From Paracoccus sp. S1E-3 (GTDB lineage: Bacteria > Pseudomonadota > Alphaproteobacteria > Rhodobacterales > Rhodobacteraceae), in assembly GCF_013868135.1 (NCBI RefSeq), contig NZ_JACEMU010000006.1, positions 27,880 to 91,879 on the forward strand: a stretch of DNA of 64,000 bases. Direction: 5' to 3'. Of this stretch, positions 9,300 through 18,128 are shown in pieces. Position 1 is the stretch's first letter. Every line of letters starts with the position of its first letter. Made by a program: the position numbers and the translations under genes. The notes under the pieces were generated by a model. That model did not search any database. It saw nothing but the letters and a program-made list of their open reading frames with translations, and had not been told where the DNA came from.

Positions 9300-10604
9300 A
9301 TGCCAACGGAAATCCTGATGCCCGCGCTTTCTCCGACCATGGAGGAAGGCACGCTGGCCAAATGGCTGGTGAAGGAAGGCGATACCGTCAAATCGGGCGA
9401 CATCATCGCCGAGATCGAGACCGACAAGGCCACGATGGAATTCGAGGCCGTTGATGAAGGCGTGGTCGGGAAGATCCTGATCGCGGAAGGCGAACAGGGG
9501 GTGAAGGTGAACACCCCCATCGCGGTGCTGCTGGAGGATGGCGAAAGCGCCGACGATATCGGCAGCGCCCCCAAAGCCGCAGCCCCTGCCGCGGCGCCGG
9601 CTGCTGCGGCGCCCGCCGCCCCGGCGGCCGCTGCCGCGCCTGCCCCCGCCGCCGCCAAAAGCGCCGATGGCGGTCGCATCTTCGCCTCGCCGCTCGCGCG
9701 GCGGATCGCGGCGGAAAAGGGCGTGGATCTGGCCGCCGTCAAAGGCTCCGGCCCGCATGGCCGCATCGTGAAATCGGATGTGGACGGCGCCAAGCCCGGC
9801 GCTGCGGCGACGCCCGCTGCGACGGCGGCTGCCGCTCCGGCGGCGGCTGCGCCGGCCAAGGCCGCAGCGCCTGCCGGCCCCTCGGCCGAGGTGATCCTCA
9901 AGATGTATGCCGACCGCGAGACCGAGGAAGTGGCGCTCGACGGCATGCGCCGCACCATCGCGGCGCGCCTGTCCGAAGCCAAGTCGACCATCCCGCATTT
10001 CTACCTGCGCCGTTCGGCCAAGCTGGACGAACTGATGAAGTTCCGGGCCACGCTGAACAAGCAGCTGGAGGATCGCGGGGTGAAGCTGTCGGTCAACGAC
10101 TTCATCATCAAGGCCTGCGCCCTTGCCTTGCAGGACGTGCCGGACGCGAACGCGGTCTGGGCCGGCGACCGGATCCTGAAGCTGAAGCCCTCGGATGTGG
10201 CGGTGGCCGTGGCGATCGATGGCGGGCTGTTCACCCCGGTCCTGCGCGACGCCCAGCAGAAGACGCTGTCGACGCTCTCGACCGAGATGAAGGATCTGGC
10301 CAACCGCGCCAAGACCAAGAAGCTGGCCCCGCATGAATATCAGGGCGGCAGCTTCGCCATCTCGAATCTCGGCATGTTCGGGATCGAGAATTTCGACGCC
10401 GTCATCAACCCGCCCCATGGCGCGATCCTCGCGGTGGGGGCGGGCATCCCGACCCCCGTCGTCGAAAATGGCGAGGTGGTCATCCGCAACGTCATGTCGA
10501 TGACGCTGTCGGTGGATCACCGGGTCATCGATGGCGCACTCGGCGCGCAATTGCTGGAAAAGATCGTCAACCATCTGGAAAACCCGATGGGGATGCTGGC
10601 CTGA
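9300..10604 (+). CDS. pdhC: Dihydrolipoyl acetyltransferase (E2) of pyruvate dehydrogenase
   Basis: 434 residues: lipoyl domain 1-80 (K43), Ala/Pro linker, peripheral subunit-binding domain about 126-161 ([10 protein letters not shown] to GRIVKSD), second Ala-rich linker, and a catalytic acetyltransferase domain from about 205 with the active-site histidine H407 in SVDHRVIDG. It is the core of the pyruvate dehydrogenase complex and makes acetyl-CoA. The start has GGAGC upstream and lies 12 bases after pdhB. No E3 (lpd) gene follows; the operon ends at the terminator at 10624, so E3 must be encoded elsewhere. Confidence 0.97.
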   Translation: MPTEILMPALSPTMEEGTLAKWLVKEGDTVKSGDIIAEIETDKATMEFEAVDEGVVGKILIAEGEQGVKVNTPIAVLLEDGESADDIGSAPKAAAPAAAPAAAAPAAPAAAAAPAPAAAKSADGGRIFASPLARRIAAEKGVDLAAVKGSGPHGRIVKSDVDGAKPGAAATPAATAAAAPAAAAPAKAAAPAGPSAEVILKMYADRETEEVALDGMRRTIAARLSEAKSTIPHFYLRRSAKLDELMKFRATLNKQLEDRGVKLSVNDFIIKACALALQDVPDANAVWAGDRILKLKPSDVAVAVAIDGGLFTPVLRDAQQKTLSTLSTEMKDLANRAKTKKLAPHEYQGGSFAISNLGMFGIENFDAVINPPHGAILAVGAGIPTPVVENGEVVIRNVMSMTLSVDHRVIDGALGAQLLEKIVNHLENPMGMLA

Positions 10605-10623
10605 GACCCGCCGCCCATGACAG

Positions 10624-10651
10624 AAAAAAGGGGCCGCACGGCCCCTTTTTT
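10624..10651 (+). terminator. Rho-independent terminator of the pdh operon
   Basis: A GC-rich hairpin with arms GGGGCC and GGCCCC lies 20 bases past the pdhC stop and is followed by a run of six T. A run of A on the other side makes it potentially bidirectional. Confidence 0.9.
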
Positions 10652-10674
10652 CATGCGCGATCCTTCCCCTTGCG

Positions 10675-10800
10675 TTGCGGCTGGACACCAACAGCGTGCA
10701 GCACGAGGCCTGCGCGTATTATCGCAGACATGGCTGGGCCGAGATCGAACGCTTCAGCCCCGATCCCTACCCGGATCTGTTCTTCGAAAAGCGGCTTTAG
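10675..10800 (+). pseudogene. C-terminal remnant of a GNAT acetyltransferase
   Basis: The plus-strand frame ending at TAG 10800 reads 42 codons that look like the end of a GNAT N-acetyltransferase: LRLDTN, then EACAYYRRHGW, then PYPDLFFEKRL. The pattern matches the last strand-helix-strand of the fold, where the acetyl-CoA-binding part should lie upstream. Upstream there is only the pdh terminator and no room for the missing roughly 100 residues, so this is a truncated, presumably dead copy. There is no ribosome binding site. It marks an old deletion or recombination boundary just after the pdh operon. Confidence 0.6.
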
Positions 10801-10803
10801 GCG

Positions 10804-11172
10804 TCAGAAATGCGCTTTCGGCTCGTCCGGGCGGCCGGCGGCGATGGCCAGCAGGCCAGCAGTGAGGCAGAAGCCGATGGGAAACATGGTGAAAACGCTG
10901 AAGCCGAAGGCGTAATAGATCAACCCGCCCGCAATCAGCAACAGAATGCCACCCCACAAGGCGCGGGCCGGGGCCATCGCACCCCCGGCAATCGCAAGAA
11001 GCGGCGCGAGAAAACTGGCCGTGCGGATCAGTTCGGGGCGATCGACCGCGCCGAAGGTCTCGGCAAAGGCGGCGTGCTGGCTGGCAAGTTCGGTGTAACC
11101 ATAGCTGAAAAACCCGATCAGCATGGCAAACAACCCGCCAATCACCCCCAGCATCAAGGCTGCTACGCGCAT
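10804..11172 (-). CDS. Four-helix membrane protein (DUF4064-like)
   Basis: 122 residues with about four hydrophobic segments (residues about 4-26, 52-70, 74-92 and 94-113) and a short polar loop 27-50. Size and pattern resemble small DUF4064-type membrane proteins; function unknown. The stop lies four bases from the end of the GNAT remnant on the other strand. It is preceded by a gap before prfC, which reads in the same direction, so it may share the prfC transcript or have its own promoter. Confidence 0.65.
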   Translation of the reverse strand: MRVAALMLGVIGGLFAMLIGFFSYGYTELASQHAAFAETFGAVDRPELIRTASFLAPLLAIAGGAMAPARALWGGILLLIAGGLIYYAFGFSVFTMFPIGFCLTAGLLAIAAGRPDEPKAHF

Positions 11173-11303
11173 GTCGTCTCCCTCGTCCGGTCTGACTTCC
11201 CATCATAAATGGACCGGCGCCAGCCCGCATTCAAGCCGCTCACCCACAGCCGGCTTCCGTTGACGCAATCCCCGGCGCGACCTTGCGCGGCTGGCCGCCG
11301 GGA

Positions 11304-12899
11304 TCAGACCATCATTTCCTTGGTCGCGGTCAGCTTCAGATCGGGCTGGTCGCGGGTCACGCGGTCGATGTCCCATTGCAGGCGCGTCAGATAGACCAGA
11401 TCGCCGTCATGGTCCGTCGCCATATGCTGCTTGTTGGTGTTGGCAAAGGCCTCGACCTTGTCCTTCGGTCCCGAGATCCAGCGCGCGCTGGTGAATTGCG
11501 AACCCTCGAAGCGGACCGGAATGCCGTATTCCAGCTCGATCCGGCTGGCGAGCACCTCGAATTGCAGGGCACCGACCACGCCGACGATGAAGCCCGAGCC
11601 GATGGCCGGCTTGAAGACCTTCGCCGCGCCTTCCTCGGCGAATTGCATCAGCGCCTTTTCCAGATGCTTGGCCTTCATCGGGTCGGTGGCACGCACGGTT
11701 TGCAGAAGCTCGGGCGCGAAGGACGGGATACCGGTGAATTTCAGCGCCTCGCCCTCGGTCAGCGCATCGCCGATGCGCAACTGGCCGTGGTTCGGAATGC
11801 CGATGATGTCGCCCGCCCAGGCTTCCTCGGCCAGCTCACGGTCGGCGGCGAGGAACAGCACCGGGTTCGAGATCGCCATCGGCTTCTTCGACCGCACATG
11901 CAGCAGCTTCATGCCGCGTTCGAAATGCCCCGAGGCCAGCCGCACGAATGCCACCCGGTCGCGATGCTTGGGGTCCATATTCGCCTGAACCTTGAAGACA
12001 AAGCCAGTGACCGTCTGTTCTTCCGGGTCGATCTCGCGGTCAGCGGCGTTCTGCGGCTGCGGCTCGGGGCCATAATCGCCGATACCGTCCATCAACTCGC
12101 GGACGCCGAAGCTGTTGATGGCGCTGCCGAACCAGATCGGCGTCATATGACCTTCCAGAAACGCCTTCCGGTCAAAGGTAGGCAGCAATTCTCGCGCCAT
12201 TTCAATTTCTTCACGCAACTTGTTCAGAAGCTCGGCGGGAATATGATCGGCAAGTTTCGGGTCGTCGATGCCCGAGATCTTCACCGTTTCCGCGACCTTG
12301 TTGCGATCGGCGCGGTCCATGATCTCCAACCGGTCGTTGATCAGATCATACGCGCCGATGAAATCGCGCCCGACGCCGATGGGCCAGCTGGCCGGGGCCA
12401 CGTCAATGGCCAGATTTTCTTGAATTTCATCAATGATTTCAAATGTATCACGACTTTCCCGGTCCATCTTGTTACAGAAGGTCAGGATCGGCAGGTCGCG
12501 CAGGCGGCAGACCTCGAACAGCTTGCGCGTCTGGCTTTCGACGCCCTTGGCGCCGTCGATGACCATGATCGCCGCATCCACCGCCGTCAGGGTTCGATAG
12601 GTGTCCTCGGAAAAGTCGCTATGGCCGGGCGTATCGACAAGATTGAACCGGAAGTCCTTGTAGTCAAAAGACATTGCCGAAGCACTGACCGAAATTCCGC
12701 GGTCCTGCTCCATCTTCATGAAGTCGGACCGGGTTCGCCGCGCTTCGCCCTTGGCCCGCACCTGGCCTGCCATCTGGATCGCCCCGCCGAACAGCAGGAA
12801 TTTTTCCGTCAGGGTCGTCTTGCCGGCATCAGGGTGGCTGATGATGGCGAAGGTGCGGCGGCGGGCGATTTCGGGCGGCATGGGCGCGCGGTTGGTCAT
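11304..12899 (-). CDS. prfC: Peptide chain release factor 3
   Basis: 531 residues, a translational GTPase that recycles RF1/RF2 from the ribosome. The G1 loop SHPDAGKTTLTEK follows the N-terminal IARRRTFAII; DTPGHSDFSEDTYRTL (G3) and NKMDRES (G4) are clear; domain II and the RF3-specific C-terminal domain complete a full-length protein. ATG 12899 was chosen because AGGAAAGGAA lies just upstream and the product then begins like other RF3 proteins; the frame is open further upstream but without family similarity. Confidence 0.96.
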   Translation of the reverse strand: MTNRAPMPPEIARRRTFAIISHPDAGKTTLTEKFLLFGGAIQMAGQVRAKGEARRTRSDFMKMEQDRGISVSASAMSFDYKDFRFNLVDTPGHSDFSEDTYRTLTAVDAAIMVIDGAKGVESQTRKLFEVCRLRDLPILTFCNKMDRESRDTFEIIDEIQENLAIDVAPASWPIGVGRDFIGAYDLINDRLEIMDRADRNKVAETVKISGIDDPKLADHIPAELLNKLREEIEMARELLPTFDRKAFLEGHMTPIWFGSAINSFGVRELMDGIGDYGPEPQPQNAADREIDPEEQTVTGFVFKVQANMDPKHRDRVAFVRLASGHFERGMKLLHVRSKKPMAISNPVLFLAADRELAEEAWAGDIIGIPNHGQLRIGDALTEGEALKFTGIPSFAPELLQTVRATDPMKAKHLEKALMQFAEEGAAKVFKPAIGSGFIVGVVGALQFEVLASRIELEYGIPVRFEGSQFTSARWISGPKDKVEAFANTNKQHMATDHDGDLVYLTRLQWDIDRVTRDQPDLKLTATKEMMV

Positions 12900-13182
12900 G
12901 GAACTTCCTTTCCTGCCCGCGCCGTCTAGCGCGCCTGCGTCCTGCCCGCAAAGGGAAAAGCCCCCGTCCGGCGCGCGTCGCGCTCGACGAAATGAGACAG
13001 CCGGCTGGGCGCAACCACAGGCTGAGGACGGCACATCGCGCGGCCTAAAATGGACCAATCGGTTTTGACGGGTGCTGAAAAACAAGGATTTTTCCGAATA
13101 TCGGGGAACGGTTTGGCGGCTGACCGGTTGACTCGGCAAAGTGAACACCGCATCCTCTTTCCCATTCGCACGAGGTTAACAG

Positions 13183-13485
13183 ATGAGCGAAACGACCCTG
13201 ACGCGCATGGATCTGGCCGAGGCTGTCTTCCGCGAAGTCGGACTGTCCCGGCACGAATCAGGCCAGCTTGTCGAGAGCGTTCTGACCCATATCTCGGACG
13301 CGCTGGTTCGGGGCGAGCAGGTCAAGATTTCATCTTTCGGCACCTTCTCGGTGCGCGACAAGAATGAACGGATCGGCCGCAACCCCAAGACCGGCGAGGA
13401 AGTCCCGATCACGCCCCGCCGCGTGCTGAGCTTTCGGCCATCGCATCTGATGAAGGACCGCGTGGCGGCCGGCAACAAAGCCTGA
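13183..13485 (+). CDS. ihfA: Integration host factor, alpha subunit
   Basis: 100 residues, a DNA-bending protein of the HU/IHF family that works as a heterodimer with IhfB. The beta-arm carrying the intercalating proline is visible in [25 protein letters not shown] (here described, proline within GRNPKTG). The N-terminal [18 protein letters not shown] is typical of IhfA. A GAGG motif precedes ATG 13183. The MerR-type gene begins two bases after the stop, an arrangement conserved in alphaproteobacteria and comparable to the pheT-ihfA-merR neighbourhood of other groups. Confidence 0.95.
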   Translation: MSETTLTRMDLAEAVFREVGLSRHESGQLVESVLTHISDALVRGEQVKISSFGTFSVRDKNERIGRNPKTGEEVPITPRRVLSFRPSHLMKDRVAAGNKA

Positions 13486-13486
13486 C

Positions 13487-14098
13487 ATGAAGAAGGCCGT
13501 CGACGCATTCCGCTCCATCGGCGAGGTTTCGCAACTGGTCGGGGTCGCGCCGCATGTGCTGCGCTATTGGGAAGCGCAATTCCCGCTGTTCTCGCCGGTC
13601 AAGCGTCGCGACGGCCGGCGTTACTACCGCCCCGAGGACGTGAAACTGGCAGCCGGTCTGTGCGAGCTGCTCCGCGAGGATGGCGTGTCCATCCGGGGCG
13701 CGAAGAAGCTGATGGCGGCGGATCGTGGCGCAGACCTGCGCGCGCGGGGGGCCGCGCGGCTGCCGGCGCCGTTCGGCGACGAAGCGGCGGAGGATAAGGC
13801 CGAGGCCACGCCCGCGCCGACACCCGCAACCGCAAGCGCCAACCCAGAACCGGTCCCCGCGCGCCGCCGCAAGGCCGCGGCGGATCGCGGCACCTTGCCG
13901 CTGTTTGCTCATCTCGAATCATCGGAGCATTCGGGGCCGGTTGCCGCCAGCCCGACCCGGCCCACGGCCAATTGGCTGATTCGTCTGCAAAACCTGCGCG
14001 ACGCCCTGCCCGATCTGCCCGCTGACGACGCCACGACCGCCGCGGCCGCAACCCTGCTCGCCCGTCTGCGCGCGGGCCGGCAGGCGATTTCCGCCTGA
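13487..14098 (+). CDS. MerR-family transcriptional regulator, cotranscribed with ihfA
   Basis: 203 residues. The winged helix of the MerR family occupies residues about 8-75: SIGEVSQLVGVAPHVLRYWE, then the basic KRRDGRRYYRPEDV wing, then a helix with VSIRGAKKLM. The rest is Ala/Pro-rich and low in complexity, without the usual effector-binding domain or metal-binding cysteines, so the inducing signal is not visible. It starts one base past the ihfA stop and must be translationally coupled to it. Confidence 0.88.
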   Translation: MKKAVDAFRSIGEVSQLVGVAPHVLRYWEAQFPLFSPVKRRDGRRYYRPEDVKLAAGLCELLREDGVSIRGAKKLMAADRGADLRARGAARLPAPFGDEAAEDKAEATPAPTPATASANPEPVPARRRKAAADRGTLPLFAHLESSEHSGPVAASPTRPTANWLIRLQNLRDALPDLPADDATTAAAATLLARLRAGRQAISA

Positions 14099-14171
14099 GC
14101 CGGCGCGGAGCGTTATTTTTCTTGCCGAGGCCCTTGTGTCCCCCCTGCGCTTCGCCCTATACGGCTCTCGT

Positions 14172-14249
14172 CGGGCCGTGGCGCAGCCTGGTTAGCGCGT
14201 CCGTCTGGGGGGCGGAAGGCCGAGAGTTCGAATCTCTCCGGCCCGACCA
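14172..14249 (+). tRNA. tRNA-Pro (anticodon GGG), CCA encoded
   Basis: The cloverleaf folds completely: acceptor CGGGCCG/CGGCCCG with discriminator A and encoded CCA, D-arm GCGC/GCGC, anticodon stem TCCGT/GCGGA around loop CTGGGGG (anticodon GGG), and T-arm GAGAG/CTCTC with TTCGAAT. A C1-G72 first pair is the mark of bacterial tRNA-Pro. It reads proline codons CCC and CCU. Confidence 0.95.
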
Positions 14250-14303
14250 TAACCGAAACACCCACTCCATCCGGGGTGGGTGTTCGTGTATCCGGGGGTC
14301 TGA

Positions 14304-15383
14304 ATGAGCGGTGTCCTTCCTGACAGCGAGCTGCGCCAGCTGATCGATGCCGGTGCGATTTCAGCCGCTTTGCCGATCACGGATGCGCAGATTCAGCCGG
14401 CCAGTCTGGACCTGCGGCTTGGCAGCCAGGCCTGGCGGCTGCGGGCGTCTTTCCTGCCCGGCAAGGGGCACCGGATCGAGGATCGGCTGCCCGATTTCGA
14501 AATGCACCGCATGGACCTCAGCACCGGCGCGGTGCTGGAAAAGGGCTGCGTCTATCTGGTCCCGCTGATGGAACGGCTGGCTTTGCCCGCCGGGATCACG
14601 GCGGTTGCCAATGCGAAATCCTCGACCGGGCGGCTGGACCTGCTGACGCGCCTGATTACCGATGACGGGACCGAGTTCGACCGCCTGCCCGACGGCTATG
14701 ACGGCCCGCTTTACGCCGAGATCTGCCCGCGCAGCTTTTCCGTTCTGGTGCGACCGGGAATGCGGCTGAACCAGCTGCGGCTGCGGCGGGGTCAGGCAAT
14801 GCTGGACGACGCGGCGCTGCGCGCGCTGCATGCCGAAACGCCGCTGGTGGGGGGGGCGGCCTTGATCGACCAAGGGCTGGGCTTTTCCGTCGATCTGCGC
14901 CCCGAGAGCGGCGATCTGGTCGGCTATCGCGCCAAGCCGCATAGCGGGGTGATCGACCTCGACCGCATCGGCGCTTACGACCCGCGCGAGTTCTGGGACA
15001 CGCTGCACAGCCGGGATGGCCGGCTGATTCTGGACCCGGGCGCTTTCTATATCCTGGTCAGCCGCGAATCGGTCGCGATCCCGCCCGACTTCGCTGCCGA
15101 GATGGCGCCCTACCTCGCCATGGTGGGCGAGTTCCGCGTCCATTACGCAGGCTTCTTCGATCCCGGATTCGGCATCGGCCCGGTTGGCAGCGGCGCGCGC
15201 GGCGTGCTGGAGGTGCGCTGCCACGAGGCCCCCTTCGCGCTGGAACATGGGCAGGTGGTGGGCCGTCTGGTCTATGAACGGATGTGCGCGCGGCCCGACC
15301 GGCTTTATGGGCAGGACATCGCGTCGAACTATCAGGGACAGGGGCTGAAGCTGGCCAAGCAGTTCAGCGCAGTTTCCGGGTGA
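14304..15383 (+). CDS. dcd: 2'-deoxycytidine 5'-triphosphate deaminase, long (double-domain) form
   Basis: 359 residues, about twice the length of E. coli Dcd, matching the long alphaproteobacterial DCD family (PF06559). It converts dCTP to dUTP for thymidylate synthesis. Dcd/dUTPase-fold signatures are QPASLDLRLG (31-40) and NAKSSTGRLDLL (103-114), and a second related half follows with SVDLRPESGDLVGY and related segments from about residue 190. A single ATG at 14304 opens the frame after the tRNA-Pro gene. Its 3' end overlaps the convergent small gene by 20 bases. Confidence 0.9.
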   Translation: MSGVLPDSELRQLIDAGAISAALPITDAQIQPASLDLRLGSQAWRLRASFLPGKGHRIEDRLPDFEMHRMDLSTGAVLEKGCVYLVPLMERLALPAGITAVANAKSSTGRLDLLTRLITDDGTEFDRLPDGYDGPLYAEICPRSFSVLVRPGMRLNQLRLRRGQAMLDDAALRALHAETPLVGGAALIDQGLGFSVDLRPESGDLVGYRAKPHSGVIDLDRIGAYDPREFWDTLHSRDGRLILDPGAFYILVSRESVAIPPDFAAEMAPYLAMVGEFRVHYAGFFDPGFGIGPVGSGARGVLEVRCHEAPFALEHGQVVGRLVYERMCARPDRLYGQDIASNYQGQGLKLAKQFSAVSG

Positions 15384-15597
15384 TGCGGGCGGCCTGACGG
15401 GCGCGCTTGACCGCCTCGCGGGCGCTGCGCTGGGTGCGGGCGGCGGCGGCCTGTTCCTCAGCCGTCATTTTCGCGGGGTCCTTGCCGCGCGTCGCCAGCA
15501 TGTCGATGCCCTTCTTGATCCCGAAGGCCATCGCCAGCCGGGTGACATTGCGCACCACTTCGCGCGCGAAGATGTTGATGAACTGGTTGCCGGCCAT
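15364..15597 (-). CDS. Small basic conserved hypothetical protein
   Basis: 77 residues. The N-terminal half is amphipathic (FINIFAREVVRNVTRLAMAFGIKKG), the C-terminal half is Ala/Arg-rich and strongly basic. Its ATG overlaps the scpB stop by one base (TGATG), so it is translated from the scpB mRNA. No family recognised; the tat genes that often follow scpB in this group are absent here and this protein is not TatA. The last 20 bases overlap the convergent dcd gene. Confidence 0.7.
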   Translation of the reverse strand: MAGNQFINIFAREVVRNVTRLAMAFGIKKGIDMLATRGKDPAKMTAEEQAAAARTQRSAREAVKRARQAARITRKLR

Positions 15598-16250
15598 CAG
15601 TCTTCCTCCTCGCCGAACAGATCGCCCGGACGGCTTTCATCGGCAATATCGTCATCATCGGCGTCGCGGACAATAGGCACCGACAATTCTCCCGGCGGCC
15701 GGCTGTCCAGCAGCCCCGCCGCGCGCAATTCCGCCAGTCCCGGCAGGTCTCGGGCGGTTTCCAGACCGAAATGGTCCAGAAACGTGTCGGTCACCACGAA
15801 GGTCACCGGCCGGCCGGGCGTCATCCGCCGTCGGCCGATGCGTACCCAGGAAAGCTCGATCAGCTGGTCCAGCGTCCCGCGCGAGGTGGCGACACCGCGG
15901 ATTTCCTCGATCTCGGCGCGCGTCACCGGCTGGTGATAGGCGATGATGGCCAGTGTCTCGGTGGCGGCGCGCGACAGGCGGCGTGTTTCCAGCGTTTCGG
16001 TCTGCATCAGGAAGGACAGGTCGGGCGCGGTGCGGAAGGCGAAGGCCTCACCCACACGGGCCAGCTCGATCCCGCGGCCTTCATAGCGGCGGCGCAGGCG
16101 GGCGACCGCCTCGGCCGGGTCGGCCCCCTGCGGCAGGCGGTCGGCCAGATCGCGCAGGCTGACCGGCTGGGCCGAGGCGAACAGCATCGCCTCGACCATC
16201 CGCTCCTGTTCCTCCAGGGGCGGGGGCGGGAATTCCAGATCGTCGCTCAT
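15597..16250 (-). CDS. scpB: Segregation and condensation protein B
   Basis: 217 residues, two winged-helix domains of the ScpB kleisin-interacting subunit that joins ScpA and SMC in chromosome condensation. Recognised by VEAMLFASAQPVSLRDLADRL near the start and the strongly conserved ETLAIIAYHQPVTRAEIEEIRG followed by LIELSWVRIGRR. An acidic C-terminal tail ends GEEED. ATG 16250 overlaps the scpA stop by four bases. Confidence 0.95.
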   Translation of the reverse strand: MSDDLEFPPPPLEEQERMVEAMLFASAQPVSLRDLADRLPQGADPAEAVARLRRRYEGRGIELARVGEAFAFRTAPDLSFLMQTETLETRRLSRAATETLAIIAYHQPVTRAEIEEIRGVATSRGTLDQLIELSWVRIGRRRMTPGRPVTFVVTDTFLDHFGLETARDLPGLAELRAAGLLDSRPPGELSVPIVRDADDDDIADESRPGDLFGEEED

Positions 16251-17083
16251 TCTGTATCCGGTTTGCGGCGCAGGGTGATGGGGGCGAAGGTATCGGCCTG
16301 ACGGATCTCCAATCGGCCCTGCCGAGCCAGTTCCAGGCTGGCGGCAAAGGTCGCGGCGGTGGCGGATCGGCCGCGCGCCTCGCCCGCCCAGCCATCCGGC
16401 AGGAAGGTCGAGAGCGAGGTCCACTCGCCCGCGAAACCGATAAGATGGCGCAGCCGTTCCAGCGCCTGTTCCATGGTGAAGACATCCTTGCGGTCGAAGG
16501 CATAGGGGCGAAACTCGTCGCGGGTCTTGATCCGGGCATAGGCGCGCATCAGATCGATCAGCCCGACCTCGTAAGTCACGTTGCGGCGGCGGGCGATCTG
16601 TTCGGGTGCGCCGCGCACGAATCGCGTCTGGCCCAGCCGGTCACGCCCCATCAGCCGCGCCGAAGCATCGCGCATCGCGTTCAGCCGTTCCAGCTGGAAG
16701 GCCAGATGGGCGGCCAGATCCTCGGCCGAGGGGCCTTCCTCCTCGGGGTCGGGGGGCAGCAGCAGGCGTGATTTCAGGAAGGCCAGCCAGGCCGCCATCA
16801 CCAGGTAATCGGCGGCGAGTTCGATCCTGAGCGCGCGCGCCTGTTCCACGAAGGCCAGATATTGCTCGGCCAGTTGCAGGATCGAGACCTGCATCAGGTC
16901 GACCTTCTGCACCCGCGCCAGCGCCAGCAACAGGTCCAGCGGCCCCTCGTAACCGTCGACGTCGACGATCAGCGCCTCATCCGCGCGGCGCTGTTCGACG
17001 GATTGGGCATCGACCGTGCGGGCGATGTCCAGCGGCAACTGTTCCGGGCGCCGGAGGCGCAGGGGGGTGACGTTATCGGGCAA
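16247..17083 (-). CDS. scpA: Segregation and condensation protein A
   Basis: The kleisin subunit of the SMC-ScpAB condensin. Family core begins at DGYEGPLDLLLALARVQKVDL and continues through ADYLVMAAWLAFLKSRLLLP to the C-terminal winged helix. No ATG or GTG occurs in frame between the nagZ stop and the core, so the start must be a rarer codon; TTG at 17083 with CACGAGG five bases upstream gives 278 residues and is my choice, but other TTG codons are possible. The 3' end overlaps scpB by four bases. Confidence 0.9.
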   Translation of the reverse strand: MPDNVTPLRLRRPEQLPLDIARTVDAQSVEQRRADEALIVDVDGYEGPLDLLLALARVQKVDLMQVSILQLAEQYLAFVEQARALRIELAADYLVMAAWLAFLKSRLLLPPDPEEEGPSAEDLAAHLAFQLERLNAMRDASARLMGRDRLGQTRFVRGAPEQIARRRNVTYEVGLIDLMRAYARIKTRDEFRPYAFDRKDVFTMEQALERLRHLIGFAGEWTSLSTFLPDGWAGEARGRSATAATFAASLELARQGRLEIRQADTFAPITLRRKPDTE

Positions 17084-17135
17084 GCGGACCTCGTGAAGCT
17101 TCAGGCGCAGAGAATCCGCGCCTGTGACGCCCAAG

Positions 17136-18128
17136 TCAAGCTTGCGCCCACGCGACCTGCCCGCCAAGCGCACGATAGCGTGCCAGCAACTCGGCCGCCG
17201 GGACCGTGTCCGGAGGGCGCCGAAAGCCAAGCGCGCGGTCGGCGCGGCGGCGCGCATCGGCGGTCATGGCGCCGGCATTGGCCACGACCTCCTCCATCTC
17301 GGACATATGGCCGTGGCAATGCAGGATCAGATCGATCCCCGCCGCGATCGAGGCCGCGCTGCGTTCGCCGATGCTGCCCTGCAAGCCGTTCATGGAAATA
17401 TCGTCGGTCATCAGCAGCCCGTCAAAGCCGATCTCATCGCGGATGACCCCGATCATCCGGGCCGAGGCGGTGGCCGGAGCCTGATCCAGATCGGCAAAAC
17501 GGATATGCGCGCTCATCCCCATGGGCAGGTCGTTCAGCGCCCGGAAGGCGGCGAAATCGGTCTGCGACAGTTCTGCATGGGGGGTTGTCACGACCGGGGT
17601 TTCGTGGTGGCTGTCGGTGACGGCCCGGCCATGGCCGGGCATGTGCTTCATGATCGGCACCACCCCGGCGTCCAGCAGCCCCTCGGCCACGGCGCGGCCG
17701 CGCGCGGCGATATCGTCCACATTGCGGCCAAGGCAGCGGTTCTGCAGGAAGGGATGGGTGGCGTCCGAGGCAATATCCAGCGTCGGCGCGCAATTGCTGT
17801 CGAGGCCTACGGCGCGCAGCTCCTGCCCGATCAGGCGATAACGCAGGCGCATGGCCTCGGCCCCGCGTTCGGCATCTTCCAGCGGCGGTTGCCATTCGGC
17901 CCAATGGGGGGCGCGCATCCGCTGAACCCGGCCGCCTTCCTGATCGATGGTGATGATCGCGTCGCGCCCGACCGCCTCGCGCAGGTCGCCGGTCAGACGG
18001 CGCAGCTGCTCGGGGCTTTCGACGTTGCGGGCAAACAGGATGAAGCCCCAAGGGTCGGCCGCGCGGAAGAAATCCCGCTCGGCCTTCGTCAGTTCCGGGC
18101 CCAGAAGACCGAAGATTGCAGCCGTCAT
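17136..18128 (-). CDS. nagZ: Beta-N-acetylhexosaminidase (GH3), peptidoglycan recycling
   Basis: 330 residues, glycoside hydrolase family 3, cytoplasmic removal of GlcNAc from anhydro-muropeptides. Signature KHMPGHGRAVTDSHH carries the NagZ-type His/Asp loop, and LLMTDDISMNGL holds the nucleophile aspartate; an N-terminal GPELTKAERDFF matches family members. ATG 18128 overlaps the end of the SPOR gene by four bases (ATGA). Lies between the SPOR protein and scpA, as in related genomes. Confidence 0.95.
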   Translation of the reverse strand: MTAAIFGLLGPELTKAERDFFRAADPWGFILFARNVESPEQLRRLTGDLREAVGRDAIITIDQEGGRVQRMRAPHWAEWQPPLEDAERGAEAMRLRYRLIGQELRAVGLDSNCAPTLDIASDATHPFLQNRCLGRNVDDIAARGRAVAEGLLDAGVVPIMKHMPGHGRAVTDSHHETPVVTTPHAELSQTDFAAFRALNDLPMGMSAHIRFADLDQAPATASARMIGVIRDEIGFDGLLMTDDISMNGLQGSIGERSAASIAAGIDLILHCHGHMSEMEEVVANAGAMTADARRRADRALGFRRPPDTVPAAELLARYRALGGQVAWAQA

